A stretch of DNA of 64,000 nt from Candidatus Saccharimonadota bacterium (GTDB lineage Bacteria > Patescibacteriota > Saccharimonadia > Saccharimonadales > Saccharimonadaceae). The notes below the pieces were generated by a model. That model saw nothing but the letters and a program-made list of their open reading frames with translations. It was not told the DNA's origin and searched no databases. Within the stretch, counting starts at the first letter, position 1, and each line of letters starts with the position of its first letter. The stretch spans positions 1 through 64,000 of the forward strand of contig JAFRAU010000002.1 of NCBI GenBank assembly GCA_017405245.1, given 5' to 3'. Below, in pieces: positions 30,425 through 37,845 of this stretch. The translations under genes and the position numbers were made by a program.

Positions 30425-32827
30425 TTATGTTAGTTCATTTTCAATCATACTTCTGTTTATTAGTATTTCCGCTCCGGAAGAGGTTTCATTAGAAAGAACA
30501 GATTTTGCAACGATGTTTTCTACACTTTTCTGAACAATGCGTTTCATTGGACGGGCACCCAACTCTGGATCGTAGCCCCTCTCGACAAGTAATTGCTTGG
30601 CACCTTCGTCTAACGCGACGGAAATTTTTTGTGGAGCGAGAGTCTTATTTACGCCCTCGATAATTAAATCTATAATTTTGAGACAGTCTGCCGGTGAAAG
30701 TGGCTTAAATAGACAAATCTCGTCAAAACGATTAAGAAATTCTGGCTTAAATTCATTAGTTGACATCAGCCAATTAAGGAAATCTTCTTTGGCGGAAGTT
30801 AAGTTAGTGCCTGACTTAACGTATTCTCGAATCCGATTGGCACCAGCATTACTAGTGGCAATTATGATAGTGTCGCGGAAAGAAACTTCTTTGTTTCTGG
30901 CATCACGCAAGATACCCTCGTCTAACATTTGCAAGAGAGTAGTGAGAACCTTAGGATGTGCTTTTTCAATCTCGTCGAGCAAAACAACTGAGAAAGGCTG
31001 TTTCATAACCTGCGCAGTTAGACTAAATTCATCTTCTGTGGGATCGGCAATTAGACGAGAGACGTCGCTAGCCTCTACAAACTCATTTAAATCTAGGCGA
31101 ATAATATGATTCTCGCCACTAAAATAAACCTCGGACAGTGCCTTGGCTAGTTCGGTTTTGCCAACACCAGTTGGACCAAGAAATAGAAAAGTGCCAATGG
31201 GGCGACGCTCATTTCTGACGCCGGCCGCCGCTCGGCGAAGTGCATCGGAAATGGTTTTAACGGCATCTTCTTGATCAATCATACGTTCATGGATGAGAGT
31301 TTCGAGATTTAGTAATTTAGATTTATCGTGGTCATTTTCGGCAAGACTGACTTTAACACCTTCTGTTTTTTCAATGGCCTGACGAACGCTAGTTGCTGTA
31401 ACTAACATATTTTCGGCATAGTTTCCCGCAGCATCAAGTAAGGCCACTGCGCGTCCGGGCATTTCTAAATCGTGAACGTAACGTTCGCTTAATCGATAGG
31501 CTTCCTTTAAGGCCCAAATCGTATAAGAGACCTTATGCTGATATTCTAGGAACGGGACTTGATCCTGCATGACCTTCATAGTTTCCTGTTCATTGGCCGG
31601 TGGAACCATGATTTTATTCAAGGAATTTGTGAGCGTAGCTTTTTTAGCAGAGATTTCTAAGAATTTTTGGCGGTCCATTGTCATAATAATGCGTAGTTTC
31701 CCTGCTTCAATAATTGGCAAAAGCACGTTGGAAAGATCAACCGAGCCAACTCCATCTTCAAAAAAAAGTTCAGCATTTTCTAGCCAAATAATGATATTTT
31801 TGGCTGCGTAGGCCTCGCCTAAGATATGCATGACTAAGCCTTCTAGCTCGCCACGCTCTGGTGCGGCACTGATTAAAGCAGCTGCATCTAGTTTGAATAC
31901 TTGGCGGAATTTAAGAGAATTTGGTAGTTTACTATCGGCGTCTAGTAGTTCTTCTGCAAGAGCATTCACAATAGTTGAACGCCCGCTACCTTCTGGACCG
32001 ATAAGTGCAACGTTTTGTCGACCTCCGCTCGTGAAAACTTGAAACATTTTTGACAATATTTCTTTGTGTGTAGGTAAATGAATCTGAGTTTTCATGGATC
32101 CCTCGCGAACCTTGGAAATATTGATACTAAAACGTTGTAAGGTCGGGATATAACCAAAGCTCAAATCTCTTGCAATGCCGCCGCTATGGCGCTTTTTACC
32201 TATGCTTTTTACTAGGCCGTTTAGATAATTAAACCAGACAATACCATCTAGCAAATCTACCATTTCTAATTTCATTTGATGAAGAAGGTAGTCGCTGCCT
32301 TCTAGATTAGCGATGATGGAAACGGCAATAATGGCACCGTGGATTTCTTCCGAGTCCGTGCCCTGCTTGATTTTAAGCGCAGTGGCAAAAATAGGTGCGG
32401 GGTTTTCTGGCAAGCTGGCCGCAATATTTTCCAACATGTTACTGGAAATGCCGTAACGAACATTTAAAAATTTGCCGCTACTGGTGTGTTTAACGAGGCT
32501 AGCGAGGTCTTTTGTTTTGGGATTTCTGGGAAGATTTGCAAGAACGTCGTTTGACAAAACATCGTTCAAGCGTTCAGTCCTGCCAACTGGTACAGAAACA
32601 AGTTCGCATTTAATCCAAAAAATCAACATGCCAAGAAAAATCGCCAAAGAAAAACACAACCAGCACCAAAACGAGTGAATCAGCGTTAAAAATACGCCTA
32701 CAATTATAGAGATTAAGATTAAAGTTAAAATTACTGTTTGCAAAACTTTGTTATTTAACTTCTTGCCTAGACGCGCCTCACGAGCTCGTAAACTATTGTA
32801 GTCAAAAGCTTCCACGGTGTTGTTCAT
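30425..32827 (-). CDS. membrane-anchored ClpB/ClpC-like AAA+ ATPase
   Basis: 800 residues from the ATG at 32827, which overlaps the previous stop as ATGA; a longer upstream reading is rejected. Two transmembrane helices at about 28-50 and 53-72; a degenerate Clp N-domain-like helical region (105-200); AAA-1 with Walker A GPEGSGRST at 277-285 and IIIWLENAE; a middle region; AAA-2 with GPTGVGKTELAK near 550, VVLLDEIEKAHPK and the arginine-finger FLNRFDEI; a C-terminal D2-small domain (YDPELGARPMKRIVQ). The Walker B of AAA-1 ends in ENAE, so that first domain may be weak. No ClpP-binding loop was identified. It likely unfolds proteins at the membrane; the context suggests a link to the RT downstream. 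Confidence 0.9.
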   Translation of the reverse strand: MNNTVEAFDYNSLRAREARLGKKLNNKVLQTVILTLILISIIVGVFLTLIHSFWCWLCFSLAIFLGMLIFWIKCELVSVPVGRTERLNDVLSNDVLANLPRNPKTKDLASLVKHTSSGKFLNVRYGISSNMLENIAASLPENPAPIFATALKIKQGTDSEEIHGAIIAVSIIANLEGSDYLLHQMKLEMVDLLDGIVWFNYLNGLVKSIGKKRHSGGIARDLSFGYIPTLQRFSINISKVREGSMKTQIHLPTHKEILSKMFQVFTSGGRQNVALIGPEGSGRSTIVNALAEELLDADSKLPNSLKFRQVFKLDAAALISAAPERGELEGLVMHILGEAYAAKNIIIWLENAELFFEDGVGSVDLSNVLLPIIEAGKLRIIMTMDRQKFLEISAKKATLTNSLNKIMVPPANEQETMKVMQDQVPFLEYQHKVSYTIWALKEAYRLSERYVHDLEMPGRAVALLDAAGNYAENMLVTATSVRQAIEKTEGVKVSLAENDHDKSKLLNLETLIHERMIDQEDAVKTISDALRRAAAGVRNERRPIGTFLFLGPTGVGKTELAKALSEVYFSGENHIIRLDLNEFVEASDVSRLIADPTEDEFSLTAQVMKQPFSVVLLDEIEKAHPKVLTTLLQMLDEGILRDARNKEVSFRDTIIIATSNAGANRIREYVKSGTNLTSAKEDFLNWLMSTNEFKPEFLNRFDEICLFKPLSPADCLKIIDLIIEGVNKTLAPQKISVALDEGAKQLLVERGYDPELGARPMKRIVQKSVENIVAKSVLSNETSSGAEILINRSMIENELT

Positions 32828-33189
32828 AGTCGAATCCCCATTACAGTAAGTGCGATGCCTAAGATTGGTAGCAGCGGAATAAGTGGCCAGATAATGGCAA
32901 GGCACACCCCTAAAATTGCTTCTAATATAATAAGAAAGCCACCAAAGATGATGATGAATAATCTAGTGAAGGTCCCAACTAGTCGAGAGATAAGACGGTC
33001 GAAAAATGCACTTGGCCCACCTAGCTCAGTGCTGCCGGCGGAGATTTGGCGATATGGCATGAAAAGGGTTCTAAAAAGCTGCCCGATTGAGAAAAAATCC
33101 AAAGTGTCACCTAACTTAGTTTTGAGACTGGCAAGATATACTCCCCATCCGCGAAAATACCACCACTGTATTAAGTCGACCACAAACAT
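32824..33189 (-). CDS. small membrane protein, first gene of the Clp-RT operon
   Basis: The 121 residues start with an amphipathic aromatic stretch (DLIQWWYFRGWGVYL), then a possible membrane-associated RT/F/M-rich loop (FRTLFMPYRQI) and two long hydrophobic helices (about 68-120). It is coupled to the AAA+ gene by an ATGA overlap, so it is probably a subunit or adaptor of that membrane complex. TATAAT at 33204-33199 lies nine bases before the ATG. I recognise no family. Confidence 0.75.
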   Translation of the reverse strand: MFVVDLIQWWYFRGWGVYLASLKTKLGDTLDFFSIGQLFRTLFMPYRQISAGSTELGGPSAFFDRLISRLVGTFTRLFIIIFGGFLIILEAILGVCLAIIWPLIPLLPILGIALTVMGIRL

Positions 33190-33224
33190 ATTAAATATAT
33201 TATATATCTTATGCTTAAAATTTA

Positions 33225-34835
33225 CTAGTGGCGAAACTTGCTAAAAATTTTACGGAAGAAGTAATTGATTTCTTTACGGAATTGAAAAATAGCATAGGCG
33301 ACACCAAGCACCACTGCTACTAGTATGGCCCAGAGAGCGATAAAGGTAGATTGTTCTTCAATGCCAGTAACTGGTACGGCGGGATAGTCGGCGCCGGAAT
33401 TTTCTTTAACTTTGCGGCAGCGATTGGTCTCTGGATTTCTTTCGTAGCCTTCTTTACATGGAGCCAATTCTGACGAATCAGAGCTAGATAGGGATTTGCA
33501 ACGACCTGTGGCAGGATTACGATACTTGCCAGCTGGGCAATCACTAATGGCGGAGCTCACCGTAGCGGCCTTGACACAATTACCAGTGGCTTCATTGATG
33601 ACTTTTCCTTCTGGACAAGATTTAAATTGTTGATATTGATTAGGTAGACCCGGAGTTAAGGCAAACGAGAGTTCCCAAATTTCCGTACCATCTGGATTGT
33701 AACCCATTAGGGCGAAGGATGCCAGTTTCTTTTGACCGTGCGGGTATACGACAGAGGCGACGGCCTGCCCATCGATATCAATCAGTTCGATAGTATTTTC
33801 GGTATTGGGATTTTTAGTTAAGCGAAAAGTGGGGTTTGGAAGGTATACATAATAATCAGATGGGGCCAAGGTGAAGGCAGAGCTTACTAGTGGATACATT
33901 TTGTTTTTGTATCTTAGCTGACAGCCGAGTAGGGGAATGTTGCCGTCCGTAGGATTAAATAATTCGATAAATTGTTCTGATGGATCCTCGTCATAGTAAC
34001 TATATATTTCCGAAAAGATTATTCCGGCACATTGCGGCTCTAACGAACGAGATTCATTCGGCGTTTTTGACGCATCATCGCTCGCTATTGGTGTGTCTGA
34101 TGATGGGATAGAAGATTCTGGTGGCAAATAGAGACCTGGGGAGAGCGGGTCGTATACGGGCGTGTAAGAATCCTTATGAAAGTACTCACCAGATTCTGAA
34201 TCTCGAACAATGGTAGTATAAGAGCGAGATTTAACTGTCGTAGAAAAAATCGGAAGGCAGTTTGCACCTCCTAGCCAGCAAACCGAGTTCAGCGTGTCAC
34301 CGTCTGGATAGGTGATGACAAGTGAACCGGTCATAGCGAGCGAAGTGTCATAAACTAAATCTTGTGCTTCGGTAATCGCTTCTGGGGCGGATTGATAGCG
34401 TAAAAGGATTGAGTCGCCAATAAATCTGCTTCCTTTGGGAAATTGGTAAAGCGTAGTGGCTTTTCCCTCTGCGCCAGCCGTACTAGGTTTTGAAATATAG
34501 ATGATAGAAATATCGCTAAGATCAAAATCTTCTTCCGTAAGCTTGATAAGTTCAATTAGCTCACCGGAGTTTTTGCCAGCATCAGTAGTGTAGCCTGGAT
34601 TTATGGCCTGGATGGCAATAGGTGGAGATGCGGTATCAGGATGTAGACCACCGGTAGAGCTGGTGCTTAATATTGAGCTACCTAGGGTGGTAGCATCTAA
34701 CGCTGAGTCGCTGGCGGGAATGATACCAGACACAGAGTTACTTATGGGTTCAGCAGCGAATGAAGCTACTGGTCCTAAAAACAATACAAGAGGCTGCACA
34801 AGTATTGTGACAAATATTGTTTTTAAGTTTCTCAT
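33225..34835 (-). CDS. surface protein with lamin-tail domain and Cys repeats
   Basis: 536 residues: signal peptide (1-28, cleavage after SFA), a beta-rich extracellular region, a Ser/Pro-rich linker, a lamin tail domain (LTD, about 265-395, with IFSEIYSY, EQFIELFNPTD and SFALMGYNPDG), then three short repeats C-x-x-G-x-x-x-N-x-x-T-x-x-C (from CPEGKVINEATGNC, CPAGKYRNPATGRC, CKEGYERNPETNRC), and a C-terminal membrane helix with a basic end. LTDs bind DNA or act in surface adhesion or nuclease scaffolds. It is transcribed toward the Clp operon but that has its own promoter. Confidence 0.85.
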   Translation of the reverse strand: MRNLKTIFVTILVQPLVLFLGPVASFAAEPISNSVSGIIPASDSALDATTLGSSILSTSSTGGLHPDTASPPIAIQAINPGYTTDAGKNSGELIELIKLTEEDFDLSDISIIYISKPSTAGAEGKATTLYQFPKGSRFIGDSILLRYQSAPEAITEAQDLVYDTSLAMTGSLVITYPDGDTLNSVCWLGGANCLPIFSTTVKSRSYTTIVRDSESGEYFHKDSYTPVYDPLSPGLYLPPESSIPSSDTPIASDDASKTPNESRSLEPQCAGIIFSEIYSYYDEDPSEQFIELFNPTDGNIPLLGCQLRYKNKMYPLVSSAFTLAPSDYYVYLPNPTFRLTKNPNTENTIELIDIDGQAVASVVYPHGQKKLASFALMGYNPDGTEIWELSFALTPGLPNQYQQFKSCPEGKVINEATGNCVKAATVSSAISDCPAGKYRNPATGRCKSLSSSDSSELAPCKEGYERNPETNRCRKVKENSGADYPAVPVTGIEEQSTFIALWAILVAVVLGVAYAIFQFRKEINYFFRKIFSKFRH

Positions 34836-34928
34836 AGCCTCAGCCTATCACGGACGCGATTTTTTTGGCAAGCATAAGCATGATATTTTGATGGAAATTC
34901 CAGGACTTTTACAGACATAGAAAGCGCT

Positions 34929-34945
34929 GTTGTAAAATTTACAAC
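34929..34945. promoter_or_regulatory. 8-bp palindrome, possible operator
   Basis: GTTGTAAA, one base, TTTACAAC is a perfect inverted repeat in the 220-bp gap between the LTD protein gene and the divergent membrane-protein gene. A second small hairpin (GCATAA/TTATGC, 34968-34982) follows. The site is about 100 bp from either gene, so its target is uncertain. Confidence 0.45.
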
Positions 34946-35055
34946 ATAAGAGTGTCGTGTGCATTTAGCATAACTATTATGCAGAAAGTACTGGCGATGG
35001 ATTGAGTTAGGCCATGCTTTTTGTATGTTTAGCATTAGCGTGATATAATATGATT

Positions 35056-35751
35056 ATGATTAGGTCAGATTTGTTCATTGTGTTGCTGACTGGTTTTGTA
35101 CATGCCACTTTGCAGCTAGGAATAGGGGCATTGCTTTTGCTTTATCATGCAAGTTTAGGTAAACACGTCAAAAGGAAAACAAGAGAGCTTGTAACAAATT
35201 ATATTTTTGGAAACGCTTTTTTGACGGCACTGGCGGTATCGGCAGCTAGTTTCATAATTTTTGTCATATTCCAGGGACAGATGAATCCAGCGATTCTGAC
35301 GATTGTAGTTGGGATACTAGTTGCACTGGCAATTTCTGTATGGGCATTTTACTACAAGTGGGGTAAGAGTACCGAATTATGGTTGCCAAAATCGGTGGCT
35401 AATTTTATCAATAAGCGTGCAGAACTGACAGAAAGTAATACGGAAAGTTTTGCACTGGGGATGCTAGCTTGTTTTGCGGAAGCTCCGTTTACAATGATTT
35501 TAGTGATAGTGGCTGCAAATAGCATTTTGGCCTTACCAACCGGCCTGCAAATCTTAATGGTAGCGATTTATACGCTTTTATCGGTGCTGCCAATTATAAT
35601 TATGCGCGTAGCAGTACGTAAAGGACAGACAATTGTAGATATCCAAAAATGGCGTCTTAAAAATAAAAATTTCCTGCGGGTCATTTCTGGGCTTGGATTC
35701 TTTGTTCTGGCGATTTTTGTGTTAGCATTTAAGGTAATTGGAGCAGTTTAG
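35056..35751 (+). CDS. multi-pass membrane protein, LysE/CcdA-like shape
   Basis: 231 residues from the ATG at 35056, six bases after TATAAT (35044-35049), giving a leaderless start; the ATG at 35050 would lie within or before the transcription start. About six transmembrane helices, with LLLYHASLGKHVKRK after helix 1 and a conserved-looking LGMLACFAEAPFTMI. It could be a small transporter (LysE/GAP-like) or a DsbD/CcdA-like protein, but the redox Cys pairs of CcdA are absent. It is the first gene of a three-gene operon (1-bp gap to the next). Confidence 0.65.
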   Translation: MIRSDLFIVLLTGFVHATLQLGIGALLLLYHASLGKHVKRKTRELVTNYIFGNAFLTALAVSAASFIIFVIFQGQMNPAILTIVVGILVALAISVWAFYYKWGKSTELWLPKSVANFINKRAELTESNTESFALGMLACFAEAPFTMILVIVAANSILALPTGLQILMVAIYTLLSVLPIIIMRVAVRKGQTIVDIQKWRLKNKNFLRVISGLGFFVLAIFVLAFKVIGAV

Positions 35752-35752
35752 A

Positions 35753-36127
35753 ATGTTTGTAAGCAAAGCAAAAGCATTAAAAAATAAAGCAAAAGCAATT
35801 CAGAAAAAAGCACAAACGGAAAGAAAAATAGCACAAGCGACAAAAGATTTAGCAAAAGCGGAAAAGATTAAAGCAAGAGCGATAAGGAATATAGCAGTAT
35901 CCGAATCGGAGCTTGTAAAAGATATTTTACGTGAAGCTAAGTCGCTTGGAATAGAGCAGGATGAGGCAAAAATTTACGTTAAGATAGTAGCAAGAAAGGT
36001 ATCTGACTGGGCAAATGAGCGTACGGAAGTAACGAGGCGAGATATTGACGGCCAAATTTCGAAGGATATTTCGAAATATAACGCAGACTTAGCGTTTATT
36101 TATAAAAATCGTGGTAAAATAATTTAA
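35753..36127 (+). CDS. Lys/Ala coiled coil with ATP-cone-like C terminus
   Basis: 124 residues. Residues 1-55 are a charged Lys/Ala coiled coil (KAKALKNKAKAIQKKAQ). The C-terminal 70 residues (SLGIEQDEAKIYVKIV, then TEVTRRDIDGQISKDISKYN and LAFIYKNRGKII) resemble the helical ATP-cone domain of NrdR and class I ribonucleotide reductases in pattern. The nucleotide-binding N-terminal part of a full ATP-cone is not evident. Start follows GGAG nine bases upstream and almost touches the preceding stop. Proposed as a regulator or linker between the membrane protein and the flavoprotein; inference only. Confidence 0.6.
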   Translation: MFVSKAKALKNKAKAIQKKAQTERKIAQATKDLAKAEKIKARAIRNIAVSESELVKDILREAKSLGIEQDEAKIYVKIVARKVSDWANERTEVTRRDIDGQISKDISKYNADLAFIYKNRGKII

Positions 36128-36138
36128 GAGAGAAGATT

Positions 36139-37503
36139 ATGGGAAAGAGATTTGACTTTGAATATATTATTGTAGGTGGCGGCGTGGCTGGTATTACGGC
36201 GGCAAAAAAACTTGCACGTGCAAAAAGAAAAGTAGCACTTATAGAGCAAAATCAGTGGGGTGGGGCTGGCGAATATTCGCGTGACGTACCGGCAAAAACG
36301 TTGTTTTCTTTTTCCCACCTGTATGCCAGAGCGGTTGCTGGGACAAAATATGGAATTTCGGGGGCTAATTTGCGGTACAATTATCCGACGGTTTTACATT
36401 GGCGTGACAAAATACTGGCAAAAACTATACCAAAAAAGAAGGAATTAGAAGATCTTGGTATTACATGTCTCAAAGGAAAAGCTCATTTCGTTAGTCAATA
36501 CGATGTGGCGGTGGGAGATGGAAAGATTTCGGCGGGAAAATTTCTAATCACGACTGGTGCGGAGCCAGATTATAATGGTATATCTGGAACTGATATTGTA
36601 AAATTTTTAACGCCTGAGACCGCGCTTAATATTGCGCGCCCGCCAAAAGCCGCACTGGTTGTAGGCGGTGGTGCGAGCGGTCTAGAAATTGCGCAATACT
36701 ATGCTGAACTAGGAGCAAAAGTAGTAATAGTGGAGCTAGCTAGCAGATTACTGCCCAAAGAAGATGAGGAAGTGGGACAAGTAGTTGAACAGTACTTTAC
36801 AAAGCGGCTCGGAATAAAAGTGTTTACCAAGACTAGGGTTATCGCACTAGAAAAGGATAAAACTGGTTCAAAAGTAATCTTTATGCGAAATGGACAAGAA
36901 AGAGCAGTTAAAATTGACACCATTGTACTTGCAACTGGATCTAAGCCTGCGACTGATATTGGTCTAGCAAATGCTGGTGTCAGTTTTGACAAGACAGGTA
37001 TCGTAGTAGACAAAACCTTGCAAACCTCATCCAGGAATATTTTTGCTGCCGGTGATGTAATAGGTGGCAGCAGCTCTACGGAGAAGGCAATCTACACTGC
37101 TGAAATAGCGGTTTCTAACATGGTGGGAAGAACTAAAACTTATGTAAATTTTGACGGATTCATGCGAACAGTTGATACCGATCCGCAAATAGCGACTGTT
37201 GGACTAACGGAAGATGATCTTGCGAAACGCAGTAAAAAATATCGAAAAGTGCTAGTGCCACTTTCAGCCGTCAGAGCAGCGATTACGCAAGATAATCGAA
37301 TTGGGTTTTTGAAGTTGCTAGCCGATAAGGATGGGAAAGTCCTCGGAGCAACGGCGGTTTGTCCAGAAGCGGAAGATGTCTTGCAAGAAGTAGCGCTAGC
37401 TATCAGGCACAATCTACCACTAGTACAGATTGCAAGTACACCACATTCGGCGTCTTCTTGGACGGAGCTGGTGCGGCTAGCGGCAAAAAGTTTGGTCTCT
37501 TGA
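36139..37503 (+). CDS. disulfide-reductase-family flavoprotein lacking redox cysteines
   Basis: The 454 residues have the dihydrolipoamide dehydrogenase/mercuric reductase fold: FAD-binding VGGGVAGITAA (12-22), NAD(P)H-binding VGGGASGLEIAQYYAELGAKVVIVE (near 177), a second FAD motif TSSRNIFAAGDVIGG, and the dimerisation domain (EDDLAKRS to SWTELVRLAAK). The active-site GGTCxNxGCxPSK is replaced by GGAGEYSRDVPAKTL (about 40-54), so both catalytic Cys are gone. The C-terminal HPT-type His is reduced to HSASSW. It may be an NAD(P)H oxidase or quinone reductase rather than a disulfide reductase. The start follows GAGAGAAG, 11 bp after the preceding stop. Confidence 0.92.
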   Translation: MGKRFDFEYIIVGGGVAGITAAKKLARAKRKVALIEQNQWGGAGEYSRDVPAKTLFSFSHLYARAVAGTKYGISGANLRYNYPTVLHWRDKILAKTIPKKKELEDLGITCLKGKAHFVSQYDVAVGDGKISAGKFLITTGAEPDYNGISGTDIVKFLTPETALNIARPPKAALVVGGGASGLEIAQYYAELGAKVVIVELASRLLPKEDEEVGQVVEQYFTKRLGIKVFTKTRVIALEKDKTGSKVIFMRNGQERAVKIDTIVLATGSKPATDIGLANAGVSFDKTGIVVDKTLQTSSRNIFAAGDVIGGSSSTEKAIYTAEIAVSNMVGRTKTYVNFDGFMRTVDTDPQIATVGLTEDDLAKRSKKYRKVLVPLSAVRAAITQDNRIGFLKLLADKDGKVLGATAVCPEAEDVLQEVALAIRHNLPLVQIASTPHSASSWTELVRLAAKSLVS

Positions 37504-37528
37504 CAAAAAACAAAAAATTTGCTACACT
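37500..37528 (+). promoter_or_regulatory. promoter of initiator tRNA
   Basis: -35 TTGACA (37500-37505) overlaps the stop codon of the flavoprotein gene; 17 bp later comes -10 TACACT (37523-37528). The start near 37535 gives a 5' leader of about 108 nt before the mature tRNA, which includes the partial tRNA copy. Confidence 0.75.
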
Positions 37529-37569
37529 TGTGAGTAGAGCTAGTTTTTAGCTTAGTATTCTTATTATAT

Positions 37570-37643
37570 CGCGGGGTAGAGCAGCCTGGTAGTTCCGAGT
37601 CTTGACGGCTCAGAGCCAAACAAGCTGTCTTTCCTGAAAGCGT
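37570..37643 (+). repeat. partial copy of initiator tRNA plus inverted anticodon-arm piece
   Basis: Bases 37570-37592 repeat the first 23 nt of the downstream tRNA exactly (74-bp offset; the base before each copy is also T). After it, 37613-37626 is complementary at 13 of 14 positions to tRNA bases 22-35 (37665-37678), the 3' strand of the D-arm and the 5' side of the anticodon arm. The copy cannot fold into a full tRNA. It looks like a replication slippage or template-switch product. In the primary transcript the inverted piece could pair with the anticodon arm. Confidence 0.85.
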
Positions 37644-37720
37644 CGCGGGGTAGAGCAGCCTGGTAGCTCGTTTGGCTCATAACCAAAAGGTCGTTGGTTC
37701 AAATCCAACCCCCGCCACCA
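37644..37720 (+). tRNA. initiator tRNA-fMet (CAT)
   Basis: 77 nt with encoded CCA. Diagnostic initiator features: C1 opposite C72 (unpaired end of the acceptor stem), A11-U24 D-arm pair, AGCCTGGTA D-loop, CTCATAA loop. The three G-C pairs usual at 29-31/39-41 are here U29-A41, G30-C40, G31-C39, so only two remain. The T-arm GTTGG/CCAAC and the variable loop AGGTC fit bacterial initiators. Confidence 0.96.
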
Positions 37721-37736
37721 AGTATAGTAGGCAACA

Positions 37737-37776
37737 ATGGCGCCATTTATTCCCCCCAATAGTGGCGCCATTTTTG
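37737..37776 (+). terminator. intrinsic terminator of initiator tRNA
   Basis: Perfect 9-bp stem ATGGCGCCA (37737-37745) with TGGCGCCAT (37763-37771), 17-base loop, then a T-run on the plus strand. Nothing else is seen in 37777-37845. Confidence 0.9.
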
Positions 37777-37845
37777 TGGGATTAAACTTTGCACTATAAA
37801 AAAGCTATTGTCTACGTATGCAAGAAGTTTAGTACTATCTAGATT

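Noticed and set aside
37570-37643. A second complete tRNA gene
   Set aside because: Only the acceptor 5' strand and D-arm part are present; no anticodon loop, T-arm or CCA end can be formed.
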